Below, one piece after another: positions 51,504 through 61,605 of a DNA stretch of 64,000 bases. Made by a program: the position numbers and the translations under genes. The DNA is from Planctomycetota bacterium (GTDB taxonomy: Bacteria > Planctomycetota > Phycisphaerae > Phycisphaerales > Phycisphaeraceae). How positions within the stretch are numbered: the stretch's first letter is position 1; each line of letters starts with the position of its first letter. The notes below the pieces were generated by a model. The model had not been told where the DNA came from, made no database searches, and worked only from the letters and a program-made list of their open reading frames with translations. The DNA lies in contig CP066225.1 of NCBI GenBank assembly GCA_016350165.1, positions 2,356,001 to 2,420,000 of the forward strand. Direction: 5' to 3'.

Positions 51504-54365
51504 ATGGAGGACAATCGCACACAAGACGCTTTGGATGAGCTTGCTGATCTGTTTTTAACAGGCATATCTGCAGGGGGACATACTACGGACACAGATGAGG
51601 TTCGTGGTGAGATTCATGAAGTAGCAGAAGTTAGTGAGGCTGAGAATATTGGAGTCGATGCGGTATCGGCGGAGGTTGTTGTGCGCGAATATGGTGAGAA
51701 GGCAGAGACGATGTCTAGAGAAGAAGAAAACCAGGCTGTGGGGGTTGAAGTATCTGAAGGTGAGGTTGCTGAGAGCGGCGTTCCTCAGCCACGTTATGGT
51801 GCGGGCCGAAGTGGGATGGTGAAATTGCGTCCTAAGCCTGCAATGATGAAAAAGAAGGATGAGGGGTCGGTGATACGTGTGCCGGGTGGCGCTCCGAAGC
51901 CACGTGTTGATAGTGGGAATGATGAAGAGAAGACAAACGAGGGGAACAGTACAGCTGAGCGGATGTCGGAATTGATTGCTGGGATTGCACCGGTGGCAGG
52001 AAACGAGAAGGTATCAGTTGCAGGACGAATTGGTGGTGAAGAGATTTTAGAAGGTGCAATTGAGGATGCACTGGATGTTATTGAGGGTGTGAAGGAAGAA
52101 GTAGTTGAAGAATCTGGGGAGGTGGTCCTTGGGCTAACTGAGGAGACGGTCAATGATTTGAACGTTGATGCAGCAGAGGTTTTGGAGGAGGATGTCGCGC
52201 ATAAGCAGGCGCAGTTTGATGAACTGCATGAGGAACTGCAGCGTGCGGACGAACAGGCGGGGCTACTTGAAGGGAAGATTGAAATGGGCGGGGTGAATGA
52301 AATTGAAGAGAAAGACGAGGTCGCACTGGATCAGGATCAGTACGAGCAGGCGGGGGAACAACTTGTTGCGGAGCAAGTGTTGGAGGTTGTGAGTGGGGAG
52401 GAAGAGGATGTGGTTGTGGCTGAGCGTTTAGAGGATTTTGATGATGTGGCGGTGGATGCGAATGAGATAGAGGAATTGGTTGGTGTTTTGGACATGGAGG
52501 TGGATGGTGAGCGGGTGGATGAAGAAGATGAGAAAGAGCGGGGTGCTTATGTCGAGTCGGTGTATTTGGGGAATTTGCCGGGCGTGAGCGGACCTTGGTT
52601 GACGCAGTATGCACAGTTGGTTGCCCAGGAAGAGGGCGCGGTTGTGGTACTGCATGTTGATGATGGTCAGGTTGATGCGGAACTGGTTGAGCCGATTGTA
52701 GTAGGCAGGCGAGGAATTGAGGCGAGAGAGCCTCGACGTGTGATGGCGAAAGATGCTATTGGCGCGGATTTGGTTGAGGTATTGGATGAACTGCTGACGA
52801 TGCCGAACCCGGTGCGCACGATTTTGGTGCATCTGGATGAAGGTGTGGATCAAGATGCATTTAAGCGTGGCGCGATTATCGATGATGTGACGATGTGCTG
52901 CGGTGCGGATGACATGGCAGTGATGAGTGTGATCCAGAAGCTGAGAAATTTGGCGGATGCGGATCGTAACCGGATTGCTCAAAAGCAAGTCGGGCTGATG
53001 ATCATGGGTGCTGATGAAGAGCATAGCCGTAGCGCGGCAGCAAAGATCAGCTCGCAGATGACTGGGGAATTAGGATGCGATGTTCAGCTTGCAGGTTGGC
53101 AGCAGCAAATGATTCCTGTGAGTGTGACTCAACTGGGGTCATACTTGGGAACAACTGAGCAATGGGAAAATGTGAGAGAGTATTTGATGGGGTTGTCACT
53201 TCCGAAGGCAATGGAAGTTGAAGCTGAAACGATCACGGTTTCAGATGAGCAGCCTTATGATGGTCATTTTGCAGAAGCGGGGCCGATTGAGACGGCAATG
53301 ATGTCTGAAGTGAATGAGGTTGAACAGGACGAAGTTGTTGTGGCTGCTGAAGAAGAGCAGTTGCATGAAATGGAAGTGTCTGTTGTGGGTGATAAACGCG
53401 TGCTTGCTGAGGAAAGTGAGGATGGCGAACTGACCGATGCTGAGGCAGCTGCGCTCTTTGCTGCTGAAGTAAGGGCAGAGCTTGCGGAAGCTGGGGATGA
53501 GGTGAAAGTAGAAGAAATGATCAGCGCTCAGGTCGATAAAGAAGTAGCTGAGGAAATCGCGGCTGATGTCGATGTGGCTGAGTTGGTGACGAGTGGTTTG
53601 GAAGATGTGAAGGTTGAGCAGCGTAAAGGATCATTGTTCAGCGACATGCCGAGCATGCAACGCGAGCCGATTGTTACTGCGGAACCTGTTGAGGTTGTAG
53701 AAGTTAAAGAAGAATCCGCAACAGTCGTGAGTGAAGTACCGGCACCGAAATTTTCTGAACAGCCTACTGTTCAGGAAGTTGAAGTGAGTGAACCTGCTGT
53801 AGAAGAAGTGGACACGAAGATTGAAGTCTTGAAGGAACCTGAAGTCGTGAAACTGGTTCAGCCTGTGGTGCCTGAACCAGTTGTGAACGCTGAAGAGCCT
53901 GCCGTTGAAGCAGATGAATTTACACTAGCTGAGATCGTAACGGGTATGAACGGCGTACTTGCAGGTGGAACGATACTTGAAGCGTACTGCCCGAAGCAGC
54001 CAGAAGTTGAGTTTGTGCTAGATCAGGAAGGTGGGTTGCACCTGCTGGCAATGCACGATTCGAAGGACAGTGTTCAGGTCGCAAGTTTGGATCAACAGCG
54101 TCAGATCGACGAAGCGAACATGCAACGTACGGTCATGAATTTGCTTGAAGTGAAGCAGTGGGCTGAGGAGCATGCTGAAATTTTGGCGATGACCCAGCGA
54201 CAATTACGGTTCAACGATCAACCAGCCAAATTACACCTGTTCACAGATCGAGCTGATCTGGGGACGAAATTGATCACACGATTTGAGGGTGATCTGAAAC
54301 TGCACTTATTGCAGGTCATTGAAGTTGGAAACGATGCTACGGTGTTCTGCACACCACTTAATTAA
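51504..54365 (+). CDS. very large acidic protein with degenerate MinD/ParA-like core
   Basis: 953-residue protein dominated by Glu, Val, Ala and Asp. Two long disordered acidic arms (about 20-345 and 575-800) flank a folded centre at about 350-575 (VYLGNLPGVSGPWLTQYAQLVAQEEGAVVVLHVDDG, LLTMPNPVRTILVHLDEG, QKQVGLMIMGADEEHSRSAAAKISSQM, LGSYLGTTEQWENVREYLMGL). The strand-helix order looks like a MinD/ParA or SRP-type nucleotide-binding fold without a Walker A loop. A second folded part ends the protein (about 800-953: LHLLAMHDSKDSVQVASLDQQRQID, FTDRADLGTKLITRFEGDLKLHLLQV). The fold call is inference. The amino acid style matches the acidic linker of ParB. The start is uncertain (ATG 51459 also possible). 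Confidence 0.6.
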   Translation: MEDNRTQDALDELADLFLTGISAGGHTTDTDEVRGEIHEVAEVSEAENIGVDAVSAEVVVREYGEKAETMSREEENQAVGVEVSEGEVAESGVPQPRYGAGRSGMVKLRPKPAMMKKKDEGSVIRVPGGAPKPRVDSGNDEEKTNEGNSTAERMSELIAGIAPVAGNEKVSVAGRIGGEEILEGAIEDALDVIEGVKEEVVEESGEVVLGLTEETVNDLNVDAAEVLEEDVAHKQAQFDELHEELQRADEQAGLLEGKIEMGGVNEIEEKDEVALDQDQYEQAGEQLVAEQVLEVVSGEEEDVVVAERLEDFDDVAVDANEIEELVGVLDMEVDGERVDEEDEKERGAYVESVYLGNLPGVSGPWLTQYAQLVAQEEGAVVVLHVDDGQVDAELVEPIVVGRRGIEAREPRRVMAKDAIGADLVEVLDELLTMPNPVRTILVHLDEGVDQDAFKRGAIIDDVTMCCGADDMAVMSVIQKLRNLADADRNRIAQKQVGLMIMGADEEHSRSAAAKISSQMTGELGCDVQLAGWQQQMIPVSVTQLGSYLGTTEQWENVREYLMGLSLPKAMEVEAETITVSDEQPYDGHFAEAGPIETAMMSEVNEVEQDEVVVAAEEEQLHEMEVSVVGDKRVLAEESEDGELTDAEAAALFAAEVRAELAEAGDEVKVEEMISAQVDKEVAEEIAADVDVAELVTSGLEDVKVEQRKGSLFSDMPSMQREPIVTAEPVEVVEVKEESATVVSEVPAPKFSEQPTVQEVEVSEPAVEEVDTKIEVLKEPEVVKLVQPVVPEPVVNAEEPAVEADEFTLAEIVTGMNGVLAGGTILEAYCPKQPEVEFVLDQEGGLHLLAMHDSKDSVQVASLDQQRQIDEANMQRTVMNLLEVKQWAEEHAEILAMTQRQLRFNDQPAKLHLFTDRADLGTKLITRFEGDLKLHLLQVIEVGNDATVFCTPLN

Positions 54366-54405
54366 TTATGGATACAGTGTGGGGGAAGTTTCATATTGGA
54401 TCATT

Positions 54406-54434
54406 AAGCTGCTTTTTATAGGCAGCTTTTTTTA
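54406..54434 (+). terminator. rho-independent terminator
   Basis: AAGCTGC pairs with GCAGCTT around a nine-base loop, followed by T7. It lies 41 bases after the large acidic protein stop. Confidence 0.85.
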
Positions 54435-54592
54435 TGGGCGAACCGGGAAGGTTGAAGCAAAAAATAGGGGGTGAAAAATGGATGAATTGATGGGATTGCA
54501 GACGATTGGGGTAATGGGGAAAGGATGAAAGCCCTGCAAAGAGGGTAGAAATCAGCATGGTGAAAATTGAGTTTGGGAGACAGATCTGGTTG

Positions 54593-54608
54593 CGTATCAC
54601 GTGATACG
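54593..54608. promoter_or_regulatory. perfect 16 bp palindrome CGTATCACGTGATACG
   Basis: A perfect palindrome with the CACGTG core shared with parS; it agrees with canonical parS at 12 of 16 positions. It lies about 100 bases upstream of a small zinc-ribbon gene. Could be an operator or a divergent parS. Confidence 0.45.
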
Positions 54609-54710
54609 TGTGGTGTGTTGATGAGGTTGCGCACGAGTGATCAGCGGTGGGTCTTCGTGTGCGGCTTTGGGTGTGATGGCTTTGATCATCAGAAGTGGTT
54701 GGTTAGTACG

Positions 54711-54917
54711 ATGCGTGATGTACTTGAGTTGTTGGTAATGGGTGGTTTCATGATCATGCTGCTGGGTGCGGTGCATGCGTGGCAGCTGCGTCGCCGATTG
54801 GCAGCGAAAGGGATCGTGCAATGCCCGCGATGTGGTGAGCAAATGGGTAAGAGTTTGGTGGAAGAAAAGAGACGCTGCAGAGAATGTGGGTGTAGATTAC
54901 AGACATCTGGCGGGTGA
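54711..54917 (+). CDS. small membrane zinc-ribbon protein
   Basis: 68-residue protein: one transmembrane helix (LELLVMGGFMIMLLGAVHAW, about 4-23), basic segment RRRLAAKG, then a zinc ribbon CPRCGEQMGKSLVEEKRRCRECGCRL. It is short and unrecognised. The open frame extends upstream to 54567, but that part is not protein-like and runs over the palindrome at 54593. The chosen ATG lacks a strong ribosome site. Confidence 0.5.
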   Translation: MRDVLELLVMGGFMIMLLGAVHAWQLRRRLAAKGIVQCPRCGEQMGKSLVEEKRRCRECGCRLQTSGG

Positions 54918-55134
54918 TTGAATCTCCAAAAGCTGGGCTGACGAGGCTGAAATAGGTGCCAAAATGGCAGCGTAAAATCGGATTTTGACGCGTAAATGCT
55001 TGTGAGTAGCGATTTTGAGCCAATACAGGGGTTTTGGTACCTGAATTTATGGCGCGCTATTTGCTTCAATACTGTTGCTGGCTGCATATGCTGCAAGGTA
55101 GCAGTGAATGCCAATCGGCCCATTGAGGTATTGC

Positions 55135-56136
55135 ATGAGCGTGAAGTACAAAGATTATTACGAGACACTGGGTGTGAAGCGAGACGCGAGCGCTGATGAG
55201 ATTAAGCGCGCATTTCGTAAGTTAGCTCAGAAATATCACCCGGACATGAACAAAGACGCTGGGGCTGAAGATCGATTTAAAGAAATCAACGAAGCCTACG
55301 AAGTCCTCGGCGATGCTGATAAACGTCGCCGCTATGATGCGCTCGGTGCAAACTGGAAAGCTGGTCAGGATTTCAGACCACCTCCAGGTTTTGAAGGATT
55401 CGATAACGTTCACTTTGGTGGCGGCGGTGGTGGGTTCAGCTCTGGTGGTATAAACGATTTCTTCGAATCACTATTTGGTACGCGCGGAGGAAGCGGTGGC
55501 GGCGGTGGGTTTGAAGAAATGTTCCGTGGCGCTGGTGGTATGGGGGGCGGCAATCCATTTGGTGGTGGTCGTCCACAATCTGCTGCTGCGATGAAGGGGC
55601 AAGATGTTGAGTCGGAAATCACTGTCACACTCGAAGAAGTTTTCCATGGTGGCAGTAGACAAGTTGGCCTTCAGATGCCAGGCGGCGGCCATAAAACTAT
55701 CGAAGTGAAGATCCCCAAGGGCATCACGGATGGCAAAACCATTCGTCTTATGGGTCAGGGTGGACCTGCTCCGATGCAAGGTGGCACGGCTGGTGATTTG
55801 AGACTCAAACTTCGCATCATGCCGCACGGTCAGTTTTCTGTAAAAGATCACAATTTGATCAAGCAGCTGAAGATTAGGCCAGACGAAGCAGCGCTTGGCT
55901 CTAAGGTTGATGTGAATACACTTGATGGTGATGTCACACTCAACATTCCGGCCGGCGCTCAAAGTGGACAGAAGATGCGTCTCAAAGGTAAGGGCTTGCC
56001 GACCGGTAAAGGTGATGCTCGAGGCGACATACTGCTCGAAATACTGGTTGTGATTCCAAAGGATCTTACCGACGAGCAAAAAGAAGCATTCGAAAAGCTG
56101 GGCGAATCACTCAAAGATTTCAACCCACGTAATTGA
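55135..56136 (+). CDS. DnaJ-type co-chaperone without zinc finger (CbpA-like)
   Basis: 333-residue J-domain protein. J domain at 4-70 ([35 protein letters not shown], with the HPD loop that stimulates DnaK). A long Gly/Phe-rich linker spans about 80-165. Two beta-rich C-terminal substrate-binding domains follow ([65 protein letters not shown]). It has no CxxCxGxG repeats, so class II. GAGG eight bases before ATG. Directly upstream of clpB with a 143-base gap, fitting a stress-protein pair that feeds clients to the DnaK/ClpB disaggregase. Confidence 0.95.
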   Translation: MSVKYKDYYETLGVKRDASADEIKRAFRKLAQKYHPDMNKDAGAEDRFKEINEAYEVLGDADKRRRYDALGANWKAGQDFRPPPGFEGFDNVHFGGGGGGFSSGGINDFFESLFGTRGGSGGGGGFEEMFRGAGGMGGGNPFGGGRPQSAAAMKGQDVESEITVTLEEVFHGGSRQVGLQMPGGGHKTIEVKIPKGITDGKTIRLMGQGGPAPMQGGTAGDLRLKLRIMPHGQFSVKDHNLIKQLKIRPDEAALGSKVDVNTLDGDVTLNIPAGAQSGQKMRLKGKGLPTGKGDARGDILLEILVVIPKDLTDEQKEAFEKLGESLKDFNPRN

Positions 56137-56279
56137 TTCATATAATAAAAATTTTAATTAACGACATTACACATGTAATTACACACAAACTCTTATTTGG
56201 TTTTTTGTCGTTTGTCTTACTGCTAATAATTCTGGGGCATGAAGATACGACGGTTGAGTAGAGAAAGGGAATAGGCAAT

Positions 56280-58901
56280 ATGGATATCAATAAACTGACA
56301 CAAAAAAGTCAGGAAGCATTACAAGCAGCTCAAACTGAAGCGAGCAGGCATGGTCACGTTGAAACAGATGTGATTCATCTTTTATGCGCTTTAGTAAAAC
56401 AAGATGGTGGTCTTATACCGCGCCTATTTGAACGTCTTGGTGTTGATCAAAATATACTGGTTGATGAAATCGAAGGCGAGATCAAACGTAAGCCACGTGT
56501 GAGCGGACCTGGCATTGAACCGGGCAAAGTTTACGTGTCACAACGCCTAACACAATTACTTGATAAAGCAGAGCAAGAAGCAAACCGCTTGAAGGACGAA
56601 TATGTTTCGACTGAACATTTACTCCTTGCAATTCTTGATGAAAAGAATAGTGAAGAAGCAAAATTACTCGAAACGAACAATGTAAACCGTGATGTCTTTT
56701 TGGCAGCACTTACACAAGTACGTGGTAATCAGCGTGTAACAAGTGCTACGCCTGAAGGCACATACGAAGCACTTGAACGATACGGGCGAGATCTTGTTGC
56801 TGCAGCCAAAGCAGGAAAGATGGACCCGGTCATTGGCCGCGATGACGAGATACGCCGTACAATTCGGATTTTGTCACGTAAAACAAAGAACAATCCAGTA
56901 CTCATTGGTGAGCCGGGCGTTGGTAAAACCGCAATCGTTGAAGGACTTGCACAGCGCATCGTACGAGGCGACGTACCTGAAGGTTTGAAAAACAAAACCA
57001 TCTTCTCACTTGATTTAGGCGCGCTCGTAGCTGGTGCTAAATACCGCGGCGAGTTTGAAGAAAGACTCAAAGCAGTTCTAAATGAAATCAAGGAAGCAGC
57101 AGGTCAGATCCTTCTGTTTATTGATGAGCTTCACACAATTGTTGGTGCTGGTAAAACCGATGGCGCGATGGATGCGGGCAACTTACTCAAACCAATGCTT
57201 GCACGTGGTGAACTTCACTGCATCGGTGCAACGACTTTAAATGAATATCGTCAGTACATAGAAAAAGATGCGGCACTCGAACGTCGCTTTCAACCTGTTG
57301 TCGTAGATCAACCAACTGTTGAAGATACAATCTCAATTCTGCGTGGCTTGCGTGAACGCTTCGAAGTCCATCACGGCGTTCGCATACAAGATAACGCACT
57401 AGTTAGCGCTACAACTTTAAGTAATCGTTATATCACCGATCGCTTTCTACCTGACAAAGCGATTGACCTTGTTGATGAAGCGTGTGCGATGATACGCACT
57501 GAAATCGATTCAATGCCAGCGGAACTTGATGCGATAACACGTCGCGTTATGCAGCTTGAAATTGAAGAAGCAGCACTCAAAAAAGAAAAAGACTCGGCTT
57601 CTAAGACGCGTTTAGAAGCATTGCGTAAAGAACTCGCTGATGCAAAGCATCATGCGGAAACCCTTCGCGCACAGTGGGAAGCGGAAAAGGGCAGTGCGGA
57701 TAAACTAAAAGATCTTCGTGAAAAAATTGATGAAGTAAAGATTCAAATTCAACAAGCAGAACAAGCCTATGATTTGAATAAAGCAGCCGAACTTAAATAC
57801 GGCCAACTACCTGATCTCGAAAAGTCACTTGCATCACTTGAAAAGCACGAAGATATAGAGCAATCTGAAGATAGTTCTGAAACATCATTGGTACGTGAGG
57901 AAGTCACTGAGGAAGAGATTGCCGAAATCGTCAGCAAATGGACCGGCGTGCCAGTCACTCGACTCGTTGAAACTGAACGTCAAAAGCTTTTGCACTTAGA
58001 TGAAGAATTGCATAAACGTGTCATCGGTCAAAACGATGCCGTACAACTTGTTGCGGATGCTGTGATTCGTGCGCGTGCTGGCATCAAAGATCCTAAACGG
58101 CCCATAGGCTCGTTTATATTCCTCGGCCCAACTGGTGTCGGCAAAACGGAGCTCGCTCGCGCTCTCGCAGAATCACTCTTTGATAGTGAAGATAATATCG
58201 TGCGAATCGACATGAGTGAGTATATGGAGAAGTTTGCCGTCTCACGTTTAATCGGTGCGCCTCCCGGCTATGTCGGTTACGAAGAAGGCGGGCAACTGAC
58301 CGAAGCTGTCAGACGCAAACCATATTCTGTTGTTCTATTTGATGAAATTGAAAAAGCACATCCTGATGTATTTAATGTGCTACTTCAGATTCTCGACGAT
58401 GGTCGCGTGACAGATTCGCAAGGCCGCACTGTCAATTTTAAAAATTGCGTCATCATTATGACCAGCAACATCGGATCTAATTATCTATTAGACGATGCTG
58501 GCTCTGGTGCAGGCGAGATCAGTGACCATGCTCGTAACAGTGTGATGGCTGAAATGCGAACTCACTTTAGACCTGAATTCTTAAACCGTGTTGATGATAT
58601 TGTGATGTTCAAGCCACTCACACTTTCCGAGATCGAAAATATTGTCGATCTGCTCATTAGCGATATTCGTACACGCTTAGCTGAAAGACACATCACACTT
58701 GAACTTACAGAAACCGCAAAAAAATATGTTGCAGAACAGGGTTTTGATCCGGTATATGGCGCAAGACCACTGAAGCGATATTTGCAGCATGAAGTTGAAA
58801 CAAAACTTGGTCGCGCATTGATTGCCGGTGACGTGACTGATGGCCACAAAATTATCATCGATGCTAATGAGGATGAAGGCTTGAAGTTAAAAACAGAATA
58901 A
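56280..58901 (+). CDS. clpB: ATP-dependent disaggregase ClpB
   Basis: 873-residue Hsp100 disaggregase, full length. N domain (1-150, [31 protein letters not shown]), AAA1 with Walker A GEPGVGKT and the pore-loop [14 protein letters not shown], ClpB-specific coiled-coil middle domain (about 410-530, with the long Glu/Lys heptads), AAA2 with GPTGVGKT, Walker [17 protein letters not shown] and the second pore loop GYVGYEEGG. The ClpB-type middle domain and lack of an IGF/L ClpP loop separate it from ClpC/ClpA. It rescues aggregated proteins with DnaK/DnaJ. A terminator follows. Confidence 0.97.
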   Translation: MDINKLTQKSQEALQAAQTEASRHGHVETDVIHLLCALVKQDGGLIPRLFERLGVDQNILVDEIEGEIKRKPRVSGPGIEPGKVYVSQRLTQLLDKAEQEANRLKDEYVSTEHLLLAILDEKNSEEAKLLETNNVNRDVFLAALTQVRGNQRVTSATPEGTYEALERYGRDLVAAAKAGKMDPVIGRDDEIRRTIRILSRKTKNNPVLIGEPGVGKTAIVEGLAQRIVRGDVPEGLKNKTIFSLDLGALVAGAKYRGEFEERLKAVLNEIKEAAGQILLFIDELHTIVGAGKTDGAMDAGNLLKPMLARGELHCIGATTLNEYRQYIEKDAALERRFQPVVVDQPTVEDTISILRGLRERFEVHHGVRIQDNALVSATTLSNRYITDRFLPDKAIDLVDEACAMIRTEIDSMPAELDAITRRVMQLEIEEAALKKEKDSASKTRLEALRKELADAKHHAETLRAQWEAEKGSADKLKDLREKIDEVKIQIQQAEQAYDLNKAAELKYGQLPDLEKSLASLEKHEDIEQSEDSSETSLVREEVTEEEIAEIVSKWTGVPVTRLVETERQKLLHLDEELHKRVIGQNDAVQLVADAVIRARAGIKDPKRPIGSFIFLGPTGVGKTELARALAESLFDSEDNIVRIDMSEYMEKFAVSRLIGAPPGYVGYEEGGQLTEAVRRKPYSVVLFDEIEKAHPDVFNVLLQILDDGRVTDSQGRTVNFKNCVIIMTSNIGSNYLLDDAGSGAGEISDHARNSVMAEMRTHFRPEFLNRVDDIVMFKPLTLSEIENIVDLLISDIRTRLAERHITLELTETAKKYVAEQGFDPVYGARPLKRYLQHEVETKLGRALIAGDVTDGHKIIIDANEDEGLKLKTE
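58477..58491. repeat. CTAAY-N5-RTTAG palindrome inside clpB
   Basis: CTAATTATCTATTAG followed by ACGA, encoding NYLLD with codons CTA TTA. It differs from the first copy at 5087 by one base over 18. Confidence 0.35.
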
Positions 58902-58932
58902 CGGAAGTACGGATTCCAAAATTAAAATTATA

Positions 58933-58959
58933 AAAGGCGCCAAATCGGCGTCTTTTTTT
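58933..58959 (+). terminator. rho-independent terminator
   Basis: AGGCGCC pairs with GGCGTCT (one G-U) around AAAT, followed by T7. It lies 32 bases after the clpB stop. Confidence 0.88.
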
Positions 58960-59134
58960 GCTTTATCCAAAATATATCTTATGCCTCCTTTTTGAACAGT
59001 CGATCCGTGAATTAGAGAAACGGCAAGTCCGGAGGGTTGTACTTGTCTATGTACGTTACGCAAACAAGTTCACAAACGAACATTAACGTATCCGCTGAGT
59101 CACCGGATCAGCGATGAATCGAAGGGAGAAGAGT

Positions 59135-59938
59135 ATGAAAAATACACTACTAGTAAGCGCATTCACATCTTTAGCTATAACAACCGCAGCCAATGCCGAT
59201 GTACTCATTGACTTCTCAGATATGAGCAATGTCAGCTACACGGCATCACCAGCACTCAACAGTTTTACCAGCAATTTCGATGCTTGGGGTGTTTATAATT
59301 TTGCTTCTGGCGCACCAAGAATGTCTGACCAATCTGCAACTGGTGGCACTGTAGGCCTAATCTCAAGTTACGACAACAATCCATTCTTTGGCATCGTTGA
59401 TTCTATCAATAACGATACCACTCAACCTCCTACCATTGAATTCGCAATCGATATCAGTGGTGCTGAGAGCATATCCTTCTCCATTGATATGGGGGCTTAT
59501 GGTGGATTTGAAGAATCTGGCAGTAGCTTTGATTATGTCAAATGGCAATACAATATTGATGGCGGCACAACAAAAACACTGTTTGATATTAAACCGATTG
59601 ATGAAGAATCCGCTACTTACTATTTCGACAACGGCTCAACAGTAGACATCGGAAGCCCTCTTTCATTTATCGACAGCGAAACAGGCGAAACAGTCATACT
59701 AAACAACGGCTACCGAAACATATCTGAACAAACGGGTGGCTTAAACACCTATAAAACTGATATCGAAGGCACTGGTGAAACACTCTACATTCAACTGATT
59801 GCACGTGTCGATGGCTCGAAAGAGGTATACGCATTCGACAATCTTGAAGTGACTGTCGCACCAGAACCAGGCAGCACAAGCCTTGCATCTCTCGCACTTT
59901 TACTTATGCTCACCAGACGGCAACATAAAACGGCATAA
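59135..59938 (+). CDS. PEP-CTERM protein
   Basis: 267-residue secreted protein. Signal peptide (LLVSAFTSLAITTAANA-DV), then a beta-sandwich-like domain (IEFAIDISGAESISFSIDMGAYGG; ETLYIQLIARVDGSKEVYAFDNLEVTV) of the kind found in DUF4886/carbohydrate-associated PEP-CTERM proteins. It ends APEPGSTSLASLALLL followed by TRRQ, a PEP-CTERM exosortase signal. GGGAG six bases before ATG 59135 supports the start. Surface or matrix role inferred; no catalytic motif. Confidence 0.8.
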   Translation: MKNTLLVSAFTSLAITTAANADVLIDFSDMSNVSYTASPALNSFTSNFDAWGVYNFASGAPRMSDQSATGGTVGLISSYDNNPFFGIVDSINNDTTQPPTIEFAIDISGAESISFSIDMGAYGGFEESGSSFDYVKWQYNIDGGTTKTLFDIKPIDEESATYYFDNGSTVDIGSPLSFIDSETGETVILNNGYRNISEQTGGLNTYKTDIEGTGETLYIQLIARVDGSKEVYAFDNLEVTVAPEPGSTSLASLALLLMLTRRQHKTA

Positions 59939-60363
59939 GCACTAACATGACTTTTATTTATTTTTTCTAATATCAATTTACCCTTCTTTGCTGCATTGTT
60001 TAAAAGCAGCAAAATACGCGTATTGATACATGCAAAACGTAGATACCATCTACGAAATATGTTAAACTGATCGTCCGACAATTGATCACCGACTTCCGGA
60101 TAGGCATTGAAAGCCTATCTTTTTCTTTGCAAACAAAAGTCACATTTTTATTAATTGTCGGAACTATGTCTGCTTAACAGACAACACATATCTCCGGAAT
60201 AGGGCTAAGCGAGCTGATTGATAAGTTGGAGTTAGCTAGAACAGCTTAAGCAACAATCTACAGCTATTTTCATTGAGAGAAGAATACCCCAAATGGGTTA
60301 ATCGGAAGAAGAGATGTATGCGCGTGCATGCTGCCCATGCGGGTTTACTGGTGAGATGATACG
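59939..60363. other. intergenic region before the pseudopilin cluster
   Basis: 425 bases without a gene. Besides the terminator at 60096, a 9 bp inverted repeat CCGACAATT (about 60076) / AATTGTCGG (60153) encloses it. The rest, with several short palindromes (GGGTT, CATGCGCGTGCATG), presumably holds the promoter and leader of the first pseudopilin gene. Confidence 0.35.
60096..60127 (+). terminator. rho-independent terminator
   Basis: GATAGGC pairs with GCCTATC around ATTGAAA, followed by TTTTTC. It is 160 bases after the PEP-CTERM gene stop. Confidence 0.85.
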
Positions 60364-61338
60364 ATGAAAAACCAAGGTACTCGTAAACGTCGTTATGGCT
60401 TTACATTGATCGAATTGCTTGTCGTTATTTCGATTATTGCATTGCTTATTGGTATTTTGCTTCCTGCTCTAGGCGCTGCTCGTCGAACTGCTCAAAAAGC
60501 AGTTTGCCTTTCGAACCTTCGTAGTGCTGGCCAAGGCCTCGCTATCTATGGCGCTGACAACAGAGACTGGATCCCTGGCCCAAATACCAGTGGTATGCAC
60601 CTGAATGACTCAAAATTCGACAACGGTGAAGATGAAGGCTCAACCTCTCCGCTTCAAAACTTCGATTGGATCTCCCCATCACTCGGCAACTCCATCGGGC
60701 TGCCTGATGATGCTGCCAAACGACTCGAATCCATCTTCACAAACGATTTCCGCTGCCCAACCAACGACGCTATCTATGACAGCCAATACGGCTCCGGTAT
60801 AACACCTCCAGGTGGTACACAAGATCTCGTCATTAACAGCTACTCTGCAATTAGCCAATTCATGGTCGCTCCTAAGTCTGGCGATGGCAAAATCTACATC
60901 CGTGGCTGGATCAACAGTGAAGTTCAAGTTCCGGAATCATACGACAGCCGCCAAGACCTTGTCGGTAACGCAACCGCAAAAGTCTGGGTTCTCGATGGTG
61001 CTCGCTATGTAGACAACAGTTCTGGTGAAGTCACATTTAACGCATTCCCACGCCAGTTCGACGGCGGCAACTATGCTTCATGGGGCCCTGCAATGTCTCG
61101 CGTTGTTCGTAATGGTAATCCATACAAACGCGTCACCGATCAAGAACAAATGAATGCTGAGAAATTCGCATACCGCCACAACGGCGCAGTCAATGCCGCG
61201 TTCTTTGATGGCCACGGCGAATCCATGACACCTGAAGAAGCGGAACGTGTTGAACACTACTTCCCAGGTGGCTCAAAAGTCCTCAACACCTCAAACCTCA
61301 ACGATGATTCTGTCGAAGTCGGCACAATCATCAACTAA
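60364..61338 (+). CDS. pseudopilin-like protein with C-terminal H-x9-DG (copy 1)
   Basis: 324-residue type II pseudopilin-like protein. Prepilin-type N-terminal signal [30 protein letters not shown] (about 12-40): cleavage before Phe and methylation are expected from the family. A long globular domain follows, with the C-terminal signature RHNGAVNAAFFDGHGESM that marks planctomycete DUF1559-like secretion-substrate proteins. It belongs to a very large family in planctomycetes, probably secreted or assembled on the cell surface. Close paralog of the next gene; both have YGADNRDWIPGPNTSG. Confidence 0.85.
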   Translation: MKNQGTRKRRYGFTLIELLVVISIIALLIGILLPALGAARRTAQKAVCLSNLRSAGQGLAIYGADNRDWIPGPNTSGMHLNDSKFDNGEDEGSTSPLQNFDWISPSLGNSIGLPDDAAKRLESIFTNDFRCPTNDAIYDSQYGSGITPPGGTQDLVINSYSAISQFMVAPKSGDGKIYIRGWINSEVQVPESYDSRQDLVGNATAKVWVLDGARYVDNSSGEVTFNAFPRQFDGGNYASWGPAMSRVVRNGNPYKRVTDQEQMNAEKFAYRHNGAVNAAFFDGHGESMTPEEAERVEHYFPGGSKVLNTSNLNDDSVEVGTIIN

Positions 61339-61449
61339 TCTCTCTCTTCTCAAACCCTCAGTATGATCTCAAATTAACAATAATTAGGTTTTTGTTAGTG
61401 TTTATGACAATCGCCTAACACAAATTATTGAAAAACTAATCTCTCACCA

Positions 61450-61479
61450 GGCTCGGACGTCATGTCCGGGCTTTTTTTT
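61450..61479 (+). terminator. rho-independent terminator
   Basis: GGCTCGGAC pairs with GTCCGGGCT (one G-U) around GTCAT, followed by T8. Between pseudopilin copies 1 and 2. Confidence 0.85.
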
Positions 61480-61605
61480 GCAACAATTTTTTTGTATGAT
61501 TGTCTCTTGCGGCACTACCGGGGCTTTAGCCGCCAATGACATGTGATATCAATATATGAACGGGCTAAACACGTCATAAGGTTCGTAAGAAAAAAGGAAC
61601 GGATT

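Noticed and set aside
52428-53024. 198-residue minus-strand frame opposite the large acidic protein
   Set aside because: Antisense reading of Glu/Asp-rich codons gives His/Ile/Arg-rich sequence without a domain.
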